Shown here: one piece after another, positions 40,224 to 49,700 of the stretch | How positions within the stretch are numbered: the first letter of the stretch is position 1 | How the letters are laid out: each line of letters opens with the position of its first letter | From: MGML01 sp034416335 | Lineage (GTDB): Bacteria; Chloroflexota; Dehalococcoidia; Dehalococcoidales; UBA2162 | Assembly: GCA_034416335.1 (NCBI GenBank) | Contig: DAOULV010000010.1 | Coordinates: 186,001-250,000, forward strand | Direction: 5' to 3' | Length of the DNA: 64,000 nt | The notes under the pieces: generated by a model | What the model was told of the DNA's origin: nothing | Database searches by the model: none | What the model saw: only the letters and a program-made list of their open reading frames with translations | Program-made: the position numbers and the translations under genes

Positions 40224-42674
40224 CTAGCAGCCCTGAGTACTGCGATATATAATATCGTCCTGAATTTCCGGTGAAAGCATTACGAAATAGGCACTGAAAC
40301 CTCCCACCCGCACCACCAGGTCACGGTGCTTCTCCGGGTGTTCCTTGGCATCGAGTAACTCATCGGTATCAACCATATTAAACTGAATATGCTGTCCGCC
40401 ATTCCTGAAAAATGTCTCGGTAAGGTCGGCCAGTTTTTCCCGACTTTCCGGGCTCCGCATTACTGTTCCGGAGAACTTCTGGTTGAGGCAGGAAGCATAG
40501 GACTCTTTGAAACCTGCCCTGAGCACCGACCTGATAACGCCGGTAGGACCGAGTTTATCCATGCCCCGCATCGGTGATATCGAGCCGTCGTTCAATGGTT
40601 CCCGGGATTTTCGACCGTTCGGTAAAGCTCCCACGCCAAGACCGCCGAAAAAGTGCCAGGACAGTCCCTCACGGGAAATTTTACAGAGCACATCGAACGG
40701 GTTGGTATAGGACATGATAACGCTGCCGGAGAAAATACCCACATCTCTAACCATCAGGTCTGCTTCTTCGATATCATTACCGAATTTAGGTGCCGCCAGG
40801 CACATCTGCCGTATTTCCTCACCTTTTTTGCCGGCGAAGTCGGAATCCAGCACCTGCAGGAGTTCGTCCATACTCAAATTTTTCTCTTCGTAGACCAGCT
40901 TCTTAATAGCGGTTAGAGAGTCCGCCGTATCCACGATGGCGCGGTCGCTGATACCATAGCTGTGGTCCGAATCAGTAATTAATATGTCCTGACCTTTTTC
41001 CATGCAGTTAGGTCCGGCAACGACGGAGTTGAACGGAAAGCGAAGATATACAGGTTCCACACTCTGGGCTAAAGTACCCAGCCACATAACCCGGTTGACT
41101 ATATACTTACACTGCCTCTTAAAGGCTTCGTATAATTCCCCAAATGTTTTAAATTCCCGTGGGTCGCCGACATCGATTCCTACTTTCTTACCGGTTATTT
41201 GCGATACGCCGCGGTGAAGAGTGAGGTCCAGCATAAGCGCCACATTGACCGCTCCCTTACCTTCACTGCCGTTATGGTCGATTTTGGTAGGCAGTATCGG
41301 AGTTACACAACCCTGGCCGTACCAGTTTCTCGCCTCGACAGCAGGAGTTCCGTCTTTAAGAAAACTCTCTACCACGTGGTCGCTGTTTTCAAAGAGGGGG
41401 ATGCCACCCTTTGTCTTATAGTTTGTTTCCAGGGCTTTCAGCAGCAGCCGGCGCGGTGTCTGAGCATGCCAGTTGAGCAGTACGGTGGGAGAAGAGAGTT
41501 TCATCAGACCTATCATATGGAGAACAAGATAACTCAACGGATTGGTGGTATCTTTCCCTTCTACATCCACGCCACCGATATTTATACTGTTGATACTGTA
41601 ACTGAACTGGTGGGTTTCCTCCTGGGTTTCACCGGACGGCGCGACTACTTTCATTCCCCAGAGCGTTAAGGCGCTTCCCAGCAAGTCTGCAGCCCTCTCA
41701 AGTGTCAGTCGTCCCTCTCTGATATCGTTTTCAAGATAAGAATTCAGGTACTGGTCCAGCCTGCCGACCAGCAGAGGATACATCGCTTCAAGTCCTCTGC
41801 CAATCATAATGAAGTTCATAAACTGGAGGGCTTCACGGAAGGAACGTGCCGGGTATTCCGGTACCCTGTCACAAATTTCGGCAATCTCTAAAAGCTCGTC
41901 TCGTCGTGCAATATCAGATTCTTTTTCCGCTTTCTGACGCGCCAGTTCCGCGTACCTGTGCGCGTATTGTATCATTGTCTCGCAGACAATAATCGCCGAT
42001 TGCCAGAAATAAAACTTATTAATGTCCGTTTCTTTCATTTCCTTGAAACGCTTTATCCCGGCTTCAGCTTCCTCGATCGACCCCCGCATTCCTTTAGCCA
42101 GAAGTTTTTCCCACATTCCCCTGCAGGTTATACCCGGGTAATACCCTGAATCCGGAGTGGGATCGGCGCATTTAGCATCTGTGATATCCTGCGCCCAGCT
42201 TCCCACGATAGACCGCCATTCGGCTTTGACGTGGTCAGGCGCTGTTTTACCGCCAAAAAAGCGGGAGCATTCTCTTAAAACGTCCTTTTCTTCTTTTGAT
42301 TTTATCCCCAGCAATATCATCCCCCGACTGAGACTATCTCCTTCATCCCAGACACCGGGAATCGAGTCTCCGGTCTCATCGACGAAAACCGGCGCCCCGA
42401 TGAGGTGTTCGGTCTCCCTGCCCACAATGATGTCAAAGTCAAATATCTCGATGGGGACATTTTCCAGTACTTTTTGGAACATCCTGGCGCGGCGGAGTTC
42501 AATGTCTTCACCCTCCGTTTCTTTCCAGGATTCCATCGCCAATCTGATGCGGTCCACGGATATCACACGCGGAGCGCTGAACATGGCATCCTTCAAACGG
42601 AAGAGACAGTCGCTCAGGTGGAGATTATCAATCCGGTCTAATAAAGCCTCGTCAGTCTTTGTTCCAGTAGCCAT
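40224..42674 (-). CDS. Glycyl radical enzyme of unassigned substrate
   Basis: An 816-residue member of the pyruvate formate-lyase superfamily. The thiyl-radical Cys is C456 in WYGQGCVTPILP and the radical glycine is Gly792 in LVVRVGGFSAYFV. The position two after the Cys is Thr, not the Glu found in glycerol, diol and hydroxyproline dehydratases, choline lyase and hydroxyarylacetate decarboxylases; nor is it the Cys-Cys pair of pyruvate formate-lyase. Length and FSAYF would allow an X-succinate-synthase-like or arylacetate-decarboxylase-like enzyme, but I cannot assign one. The activase gene lies 53 bp upstream and a cupin-like gene before that. AGGAGG precedes the ATG. Confidence 0.93.
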   Translation of the reverse strand: MATGTKTDEALLDRIDNLHLSDCLFRLKDAMFSAPRVISVDRIRLAMESWKETEGEDIELRRARMFQKVLENVPIEIFDFDIIVGRETEHLIGAPVFVDETGDSIPGVWDEGDSLSRGMILLGIKSKEEKDVLRECSRFFGGKTAPDHVKAEWRSIVGSWAQDITDAKCADPTPDSGYYPGITCRGMWEKLLAKGMRGSIEEAEAGIKRFKEMKETDINKFYFWQSAIIVCETMIQYAHRYAELARQKAEKESDIARRDELLEIAEICDRVPEYPARSFREALQFMNFIMIGRGLEAMYPLLVGRLDQYLNSYLENDIREGRLTLERAADLLGSALTLWGMKVVAPSGETQEETHQFSYSINSINIGGVDVEGKDTTNPLSYLVLHMIGLMKLSSPTVLLNWHAQTPRRLLLKALETNYKTKGGIPLFENSDHVVESFLKDGTPAVEARNWYGQGCVTPILPTKIDHNGSEGKGAVNVALMLDLTLHRGVSQITGKKVGIDVGDPREFKTFGELYEAFKRQCKYIVNRVMWLGTLAQSVEPVYLRFPFNSVVAGPNCMEKGQDILITDSDHSYGISDRAIVDTADSLTAIKKLVYEEKNLSMDELLQVLDSDFAGKKGEEIRQMCLAAPKFGNDIEEADLMVRDVGIFSGSVIMSYTNPFDVLCKISREGLSWHFFGGLGVGALPNGRKSREPLNDGSISPMRGMDKLGPTGVIRSVLRAGFKESYASCLNQKFSGTVMRSPESREKLADLTETFFRNGGQHIQFNMVDTDELLDAKEHPEKHRDLVVRVGGFSAYFVMLSPEIQDDIIYRSTQGC

Positions 42675-42727
42675 AACTGCCTCCTTTCGAGGTTAATGCC
42701 GTGAACAGCTTTACTGTATATCGTTTA

Positions 42728-43636
42728 TTATCTTGATATCAAGCAGGTAATACCGTACTTCTCGAACGTATTTTTTATCGAATCTAACTTTTCCGGCTCG
42801 TGTGAGGAAATGTCGGGCAGGCTGTATTTTCTGTCCAGAGATTCATATTTACCTTTCCCGAGCCGGTGGTATGGCATCAGTTCGATGCGGCAGGCATTGT
42901 TTCCCAGAGTACGTAAAAAATCTGCTGTGTCCCTGATGTTATTAGCATCGTCATTTATACCGGGCACCAAAGGCATACGGAACAGGGTTTCTGCATTACT
43001 TTCAAAAACAATTTTTGCATTGGATAGTATCAACTCATTCGGTTTGCCGGTGTACTGGCAGTGCTTTTGTGAATCGAGGTGCTTGAGATCGAAAAGTACG
43101 TAGTCCGCATAACGAAGTACCTGCCGTACAACGGATGAGGAAACATAGCCGGATGTCTCGATGCAGGTATGAATACCGGCTTCCCGGCACTTTATAAGAA
43201 GGTCGCATACCAGTTGTGGCTGCAGCAGTGCTTCTCCGCCGGAAACCGTCACCCCACCGCCAGATGAATCGTAGAACATTTTATCCCTGCATACGGCATC
43301 GAAAATTTCATTCGCATTCATCTGTTTCCCGTACTGGACAATTGCGTCATAAGAACAGACTGAGCTGCACTCACCGCAGCCTGAACATAGTTCCCGGTCG
43401 ATGCAGGGAAGTTCACCTTCCTTATAAATCAGGGCATCGTTCGGGCAGACTTCAGCGCATTTTCCGCATTTCGTACAGAGTTTTTTTATAAATCCGACTT
43501 CGGGCAGCGGAGAAATACATTCGGGATTACTGCACCACTGGCATTCAAGCCCGCACCCCTTGAAAAAAACCACGGTTCTTATTCCCGGGCCGTCGTGAAT
43601 GGAGTAACCCTGAATATTAGTTACCAGATTATTCAT
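42728..43636 (-). CDS. Glycyl radical enzyme activase (radical SAM)
   Basis: A 302-residue radical SAM protein. C28-x3-C32-x2-C35 (GCGLECQWCSNPE) holds the SAM cluster; the preceding YSIHDGPGIRTVVFFKGC is the classic activase signature. An inserted ferredoxin-like domain follows with CTKCGKCAEVCPNDALIY and CSGCGECSSVCSYDAI, then GGGVTVSGGEALLQP (SAM-binding GGE). It abstracts hydrogen from Gly792 of the adjacent enzyme. The two extra clusters are shared with activases of decarboxylases, dehydratases and X-succinate synthases but not PFL activase, in agreement with the non-PFL active site. Confidence 0.95.
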   Translation of the reverse strand: MNNLVTNIQGYSIHDGPGIRTVVFFKGCGLECQWCSNPECISPLPEVGFIKKLCTKCGKCAEVCPNDALIYKEGELPCIDRELCSGCGECSSVCSYDAIVQYGKQMNANEIFDAVCRDKMFYDSSGGGVTVSGGEALLQPQLVCDLLIKCREAGIHTCIETSGYVSSSVVRQVLRYADYVLFDLKHLDSQKHCQYTGKPNELILSNAKIVFESNAETLFRMPLVPGINDDANNIRDTADFLRTLGNNACRIELMPYHRLGKGKYESLDRKYSLPDISSHEPEKLDSIKNTFEKYGITCLISR

Positions 43637-43663
43637 ATATTATTCCCGGGTATGTTTCAGGAT

Positions 43664-44080
43664 TCAGCTATTATCGGAATCCTCTTTCTTAACGTATTTC
43701 GATGCAATACTGGTATGGAAAAGTATCAAAGGCTTATCTACTTTTTTGAAAATAAGCGGACAATGTACCAGCCCCGCCGGAATATATACACTCGCCGGTG
43801 ATGTGATGGTATGTATTTCCTGTTCCTCGCCCAGTCCTATCTCTATCTCGGCGAAGAGTTCGTCCATATGCTCGTAGTCATATGATACGAAATGTAGATA
43901 CATATCGAAGTCATGAGAGTGAGGATATTCCTCCATCTTGCACGGCTCCATCACACGGGTAATCATGAACGTTACGTCGGTTTTATAATCGGTTTCGCCG
44001 ATCCATTCCATGGTCGGCCACGGCTCGTGTTTGGTTACTGATTTTCTGACTACATACTTACCGTACTTGGTATTATCCAT
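43664..44080 (-). CDS. Cupin-like protein B, first gene of the glycyl radical operon
   Basis: A 138-residue paralogue of the protein at 39757: MDNTKYGKYVVRKS versus MEDRKYGKYFLTEP at the start, YPHSHDFDMYLHFV for the first cupin box and VYIPAGLVHCPLIFKKVDKPL for the second. AGGAGGT lies 9 nt before the ATG. It precedes the activase by 27 bp on the same strand, so it is almost surely co-transcribed with activase and glycyl radical enzyme. A role in binding the substrate or product, or protecting the enzyme, is a guess from context only. Confidence 0.75.
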   Translation of the reverse strand: MDNTKYGKYVVRKSVTKHEPWPTMEWIGETDYKTDVTFMITRVMEPCKMEEYPHSHDFDMYLHFVSYDYEHMDELFAEIEIGLGEEQEIHTITSPASVYIPAGLVHCPLIFKKVDKPLILFHTSIASKYVKKEDSDNS

Positions 44081-44095
44081 TTAGTTTTACCTCCT

Positions 44096-44129
44096 GCCGA
44101 TATGCTTATTATGCCGATATGCTTATTAT
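44096..44129. repeat. Tandem 17-bp duplication upstream of the glycyl radical operon
   Basis: GCCGATATGCTTATTAT occurs twice without gap (44096-44112 and 44113-44129), just upstream of cupin B. Placed in the leader or promoter of the operon, it could be a pair of operator sites or a recent slippage duplication. On the minus strand it gives ATAATAAGCATATCGGC, with a possible -10-like ATAATA. Confidence 0.7.
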
Positions 44130-44264
44130 TTTGTCATTAAATTAATAAACATATCAATCGGTTAAGAGCATAGCATTTTTATCACTTTACGCTTTTCGGA
44201 TAGAGATAAAACTTGACTCACTTTGACGATGAGATAATGAAGTAGCCCGGAAGCACCGGATTCT

Positions 44265-44293
44265 TTGACAGTACCGAGGTATCACAGTAAAAT
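44265..44293 (+). promoter_or_regulatory. Consensus promoter giving a leaderless GH13 mRNA
   Basis: TTGACA (44265-44270), 17 bp, TAAAAT (44288-44293). The expected start site, about 7 nt on, coincides with the ATG at 44301, and there is no Shine-Dalgarno sequence before it. The in-frame TTG that could be taken as a start is the -35 box itself. Confidence 0.72.
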
Positions 44294-44300
44294 TCATTCG

Positions 44301-45923
44301 ATGAAGATTGCAGGCAATAGCGAAAGTGTATCTTCTTTACCGCAAAAAGGCAGCGATAAAAATTATCCTTTCTGGCTGAAACAGGCTGTTTTTTACCAGA
44401 TTTACCCACAGAGTTTCTATGATAGCAATGGCGACGGTATCGGCGACATCCCCGGTATAATTCGGAAACTGGACTATATTCAGTGGCTGGGCATTAATGC
44501 AGTCTGGATAAATCCCTGTTTTGTGTCTCCTTTTCAGGATGCCGGTTATGATGTGTCTGATTATTACCGGATTGCACCGCGGTACGGCACCAATCGCAAC
44601 CTTTACAGACTCTGCCGGGAAGCGCACCGGCGAGGAATAAAAGTCTGTCTTGACCTAGTAGCCGGTCATACCTCCGTCGAGCACCCCCGGTTTAAGGCCT
44701 CCGCCCGCCAGAGACGGAATAAACACACCGACCGTTATATCTGGACCCCACCAACTGTATCCAATGCCGATACGGAGCTTTCTCTGATAAAGAGTAGTAC
44801 CTCAAGAGATGATTTCTATATCGCAAACTGTTTCGATTTTCAGCCGGCTTTAAACTACGGTTTTGCCCGACCGGAGCAGCCATGGCAGCAGCCCGTGGAT
44901 GCTATCGGACCGGCTGAGAACCGCCAAGAGCTGCTTAAAATAATGAACTACTGGCTTGGCCACGGAGTGGACGGTTTTCGCGTTGACATGGCTTTTTCAC
45001 TTGTAAAGATGGACCCGGACCGGAAAGAGACAATAAAGTTATGGCAGGATATCGGCAGGAAAATACGCGCCGACTATCCCGACATGGTCCTGATTTCGGA
45101 GTGGGGGAACCCCGAGGAATCGATAGCCGCCGGCTTCGATATCGATTTCATGCTGCACTTCGGTGTCAGTGGCTATCCCGACCTGATGCTTAATGAGGAC
45201 TGCTTCTTCCGCCGGAGCGGCGGCGCAAATATAAAAGAATTCCTGAAACCTTATCTGGAAATGGCAGGAAAAACAGAAGGGAAAGGACTGATTTCCATAC
45301 CCAGCGCGAATCACGATATCAAAAGGCCCTGTTCAGATGGCAGAACGATCAGCGACCTTAAAGTCATTTTCACCTTTCTACTGACCTGGCCGGGAATACC
45401 TTTTATCTATTATGGTGATGAAATTAGCATGCGTTATATCCCGGGGGTGGTATCGAAAGAAGGTGGATTCGACCGGACCGGCTCGCGAACACCGATGCAG
45501 TGGGACAATACTCCGAATGCCGGATTTTCAACTGCCGGAAAAGAACGTCTTTACCTTCCCATCGATTCCCGCAAAGACCGCCCGACTGTCGAAAAGCAAA
45601 CCGAAGATTCCGGTTCGCTGCTTAACCACGTACGCAACCTTATTGCTTTAAGAAAACAATACCCTTCGCTGCAGGCTGAAGATGCTCTTGTGCCTTTGTC
45701 GGTCGAAACCGACAACCATTATTTTACTTATATACGGCAGACTGATGACGAACGGTTCCTTATTGCGCTGAACCCGTCTGCCGAACCGTCACAAACAGAA
45801 ATCAAAGGAACACGACCCGCTAACCTGACGCCGGTAATATCTCATGGCATAAAAGGGCGAATCGAGGGTGAAGATATCAGGCTCGATATGACAGGCGTTT
45901 CTTACGCTGTATTCAAGCTATAA
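44301..45923 (+). CDS. GH13 alpha-glucosidase (oligo-1,6-glucosidase/trehalose-synthase type)
   Basis: A 540-residue alpha-amylase-family enzyme. After a short N-terminal extension come FWLKQAVFYQIYPQSFYDSNGDGIGD and LGINAVWINPCFVSP, then DLVAGHTS (region I), GFRVDMAF with nucleophile Asp (II), ISEWGN with acid/base Glu (III) and SANHDIKRP with transition-state Asp (IV). The QPDLN-type signature of oligo-1,6-glucosidases reads QPALNY here. It should hydrolyse or transfer alpha-glucosyl units in the cytoplasm, for example trehalose, sucrose or isomaltose-type sugars. No signal peptide. It stands alone, with a Nif3-like gene 30 bp downstream. Confidence 0.92.
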   Translation: MKIAGNSESVSSLPQKGSDKNYPFWLKQAVFYQIYPQSFYDSNGDGIGDIPGIIRKLDYIQWLGINAVWINPCFVSPFQDAGYDVSDYYRIAPRYGTNRNLYRLCREAHRRGIKVCLDLVAGHTSVEHPRFKASARQRRNKHTDRYIWTPPTVSNADTELSLIKSSTSRDDFYIANCFDFQPALNYGFARPEQPWQQPVDAIGPAENRQELLKIMNYWLGHGVDGFRVDMAFSLVKMDPDRKETIKLWQDIGRKIRADYPDMVLISEWGNPEESIAAGFDIDFMLHFGVSGYPDLMLNEDCFFRRSGGANIKEFLKPYLEMAGKTEGKGLISIPSANHDIKRPCSDGRTISDLKVIFTFLLTWPGIPFIYYGDEISMRYIPGVVSKEGGFDRTGSRTPMQWDNTPNAGFSTAGKERLYLPIDSRKDRPTVEKQTEDSGSLLNHVRNLIALRKQYPSLQAEDALVPLSVETDNHYFTYIRQTDDERFLIALNPSAEPSQTEIKGTRPANLTPVISHGIKGRIEGEDIRLDMTGVSYAVFKL

Positions 45924-45953
45924 AACAATAATACGTTACCCGGAGGTTATGAA

Positions 45954-46760
45954 ATGAATGTAAAGGAAGTAGTCGATGTTATCCTGGCATTAAACGGCGG
46001 AAAACAATTTGAAGAGACCTGCGACCAGTTGATTGAAGGTAACTGGGAGCAGCAGGTAACCGGAGTTACAACTACCTTTATGGCAACTGTGGATGTTATC
46101 CGTCGGGCATCCGATATGGGGTACAATCTAATCGTTACCCATGAGCCTACTTATTTTACTCACCAGGACCGTACGGACTGGCTGGAGTCCGACCCTGTTT
46201 ATCACAAGAAGAAGGCTTTAATCGACGATAACAGTATATCCATCTGGCGATACCACGACCATATGCACCGCGGCATTACCGACCTTATATATACCGGCTT
46301 ATTGAAAGATTTAGGGTGGGAGGAATATCTGGACACAAAACTCCCTGAACCGCATTGCTACTCGGTCCCTGCAACCACCGTAAAAGACCTGGTTGAATTC
46401 TTTAAAAAAATGCTCGGTATGGATGTTATACGGGTCATCGGCAATCCGGAGATGGAATGCAGCCGGGTCGGCATACTGGTTGGCGGTGGAAGTCTTGGTC
46501 TCGGTCAGGAAAATATGCCGGCCAGGCTAATGAACGATGAGCGGCTGGATGTAATGGTCTGCGGCGAGATTACCGAATGGACACTGAGTGCCTATATCCG
46601 TGATGCGTCTGCTCTGGGTTTTAATAAAGCCATGATTATCGTGGGACATGAGCGAAGCGAGGAACCCGGAATGAAAGACCTGGCAGAACGGCTTCGACCT
46701 TTACTGGGGGACATCCCGGTCCTTTTTGCAGATTCCGGAGAACCTTTCTTATACCTGTAA
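45954..46760 (+). CDS. Nif3/DUF34-family metal-binding protein
   Basis: A 268-residue Nif3-like protein. Metal-ligand motifs are NLIVTHEPTYFT, WRYHDHMHRG, a central VGILVGGGSLGLGQEN, CGEITEWTLSAYI and the closing VGHERSEEPGMKDLAERL, which match the two-metal site of the family (H...H...D...H...E). The family has been linked to GTP cyclohydrolase-like and metal-chaperone roles, but its function is unsettled. GGAGG lies 8 nt before the ATG. It may be co-transcribed with the glucosidase, without obvious functional link. Confidence 0.88.
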   Translation: MNVKEVVDVILALNGGKQFEETCDQLIEGNWEQQVTGVTTTFMATVDVIRRASDMGYNLIVTHEPTYFTHQDRTDWLESDPVYHKKKALIDDNSISIWRYHDHMHRGITDLIYTGLLKDLGWEEYLDTKLPEPHCYSVPATTVKDLVEFFKKMLGMDVIRVIGNPEMECSRVGILVGGGSLGLGQENMPARLMNDERLDVMVCGEITEWTLSAYIRDASALGFNKAMIIVGHERSEEPGMKDLAERLRPLLGDIPVLFADSGEPFLYL

Positions 46761-46792
46761 AGACCTTGTATATATGGATGATTTCTTTGAGT

Positions 46793-49700
46793 TTACTGTA
46801 CTCGGCCTGATTTTCGGTAGAGAGTAACACCCTTGTAGTCGCGGTGGACATCGAAGACTGTCCGGAGTACATCCACGTAAGGGCTGCGTATCGCTTTCTC
46901 GTCATTGATTGTCTCGATCGTTATCCGGTGCAAAGGCTGAAATTGTCGGGTCAGCATGTGGCGCAGAGGGCTGAGGTATTCGGGTAGATGAGGGTCGTCA
47001 GGAGCAACGTTAAATGTCAGGTCGCGTCCGTTCCGTCTGGATACCGATACCAGTCTGTTACCCCGGTAGACAAGATGGGTACCGGTAACGCGTTTCGGCA
47101 GAGAGCCTTTTATCGACTCAAGCTTAATCCCGCACAGCGATGCCGGATCCGCAGCGTTAATCCAGTAGACGACGTCTTCCGGCAGTTTCCGCTGCAGACG
47201 GTGAAAAGCCTGGTGCGAGATAAATTGCGGTCCGGGAATGCCATGAAAGAAGTATCCGGCCAGTACTTCTCCGGAGAGTTCCATTAGCCGCAGGGCACGG
47301 AAAACGTTTCTCCACTGAAAAGCAGGCAGTTCCCTTTCCAGCAGTTCTCTGAAAAGAATCCCGTATCGGTCAAGCAGGAGTCTCGCCCGGTCTTTCATTC
47401 GCTCCTCGGTCTCTAACAGGTCTTCGTCCGGTTCGGGAACGGGAAGTAAGAACCAGTTGCCGACATACGGTAGAGAGCTCTTCCAGCGTGTGAAACCGCG
47501 TCGACCGCCGGCAGTACGTCGACCGCGAAAACGCCGACCTGTTTTTGCTGCGTCAACCTCCGGCGCTTTGAAACGGTTCAATATACCGCGACGGAGTGAG
47601 GTGAAAGTGTCATTGGTAACCCTTCCCTGCCACACTGCACCCCAGAGACGGTCGGAAAGCTCCCCGGGACGGTACCCGGATTGAGTGAGTAAAGTGGAAA
47701 AATCATATTTGCCCAGTTTGCCGGGGAAAACATTGGCAAGTTCATCATCGTCAGTTGATTCTTCTGTAGCTGCTTCACTTGTATTATCTTCCTGCATCAG
47801 GTCCAGATCAGGCTCGAAGCAAAAGGCTATGCGTTGTTTTCCACTGCCTACCCAGCGAAGGTTACTCTCCCCCATAGCACTGTCCAGCCATGAAGTAGAA
47901 TACTGGTGGAGCCTGGCAGGCAGAATTTCCGATTCCCAGAGAGATGACGGTACCGGCAAACAGATTAACTGTTCGATACTCCGGAATAATCTCTCAACAA
48001 AGAACACCATCTCATTCTCGGAATTGGTCACGCCCTGATAGGAGGCAAGGAAAAGGGGTAACCACTCCACGTCCAGTGGCTCGAAGACAGGTACGGAGCT
48101 TGCCCGTGCCAGCCTGAGTAATATCTCAAAATTCTCGCTGTCACAGACATATTCGTCGGTACTTTCCGTTATCAGCGACCCCATGATTACCTTTTGGGAG
48201 TCGATAAGGTCTTCCAGCACTAGGGACAGGCGCTGCTTCTCGATTCCGAGCGTGTCAAGGATAAAGTCGTACGTTACCGGACCATAATAACGGAGCCACT
48301 CCGCCAGTACATCGGCCATGATTTCGTCGCTGTCTTCTGCTGCGATTGAAGAAATATCCTCTCTGTCGAAGGTTACATCATGAGAACCTGTCAGAGGTTC
48401 AATTGCTATAGCCTGTTCTCCGTAGAGGGCGTGGGTGATTCTGGGAAGGGTTTCCAGTGCAACTATCAGTGGTTCCGAAGCTCCCAGCGGATTTATCAGG
48501 GTAAGTCTTTCCACAAGCGATTCCTGTAACTTTTTAATATCGGTTTTGTGGTCATTTTTCATTGCCTGCAACAGACGTTCCCACTCCGGTACCGGGATTA
48601 GCAGCCGTTCTTTTATCCAGTCTACTAATTCTCGCGGAGTCTCCGGCGAATAGCCGGGAGAGAGCCGCTGCTGCTTCAGTTCGAACTGCTCCACCAGTTC
48701 ACAGGCAATGGTGGGACGGATTCCCGGAGTGAATACTACGTGATTTAAAAGATCGCTGCGTAATCTGGAAGTAGATTCTGCTATCGGCTCGTCGGTCATG
48801 TAGAGATACTGGTTGGTCTGCCGCCAGGAAAGGCTCTGTGCCATCGGACTGGGAAAGCTGGTGTGAGTCTCTGACCATTTGATTGCACCCGACTCAAGCT
48901 CGACCAGCACCTGTTTCATGCTTTCCATGTCGAATTCATCCTGCAGGCAGGTACGCCACGCTTCCAGAAGAATGGGAAAGTCTTCATACTGCATGATGGA
49001 ATCAAGCAGTTTCTGCGAGCGCATACGGTTCATCCAGAGCGGCATTCTCTGACCGATTTTATTGCGGGTCAAGAGTAAAGAACGACCGGCACACTCGCGG
49101 AACCTGGCCCCGAAGAACCCGGAGCCTTCCAGCCGCTTCCTGATAAGTTTTTCTACGGCTGCACTCGAAACTAGAGAAAGCACCTCATCGGCGTCGGCAT
49201 CATGCGGCAACTGGATGACAATGCAGTCGTTACCGGTATATACCTCCAGCCGCTGGCCGTACTGCTCTTCCCAGGCTGCATCCAGCGCCATGGCGAACGG
49301 GCGGTTGACTCGTCCACCCCAGGTTGTGTGCAATACAAGCTGGTTTCCCGGCACTCCTCCCGGCCCGGTATTGACATACTCCACCAAGATATGGTGCCGG
49401 TGAGGCAGGTCGCAGCCGGTCATTTCTTTCTGCTGATTCAGAAAGTCGACCAGCTGCTCGGCCGCATCGGCATCCATGTGATATTTAATTTGCAGTGTAT
49501 TGAGAAAGTCGGTATCATCCAGACGATTGTTGGCAGTCTCCAGGAACTGGCCGATTCGCTCCGAGAAATGGAAGTTACGGTAGTTTTCCTCACCTATCCA
49601 GAACGGTGCCGCCATTATCCTGGGATTGGCGGGAGTCACGAAGACATCATTATGGGTAACACGCTCTATTTTCCAGTTCTGCGTTCCCAGAGCGAAACTC

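Noticed and set aside
40224..42674. Pyruvate formate-lyase assignment
   Set aside because: The Cys-Cys pair of PFL is missing (GCVTP instead) and the activase has the extra ferredoxin domain that PFL activase lacks.
44265..44300. TTG start for the GH13 protein
   Set aside because: This TTG is the -35 box of a consensus promoter; the added residues lack homology and the ATG at 44301 is preferred.
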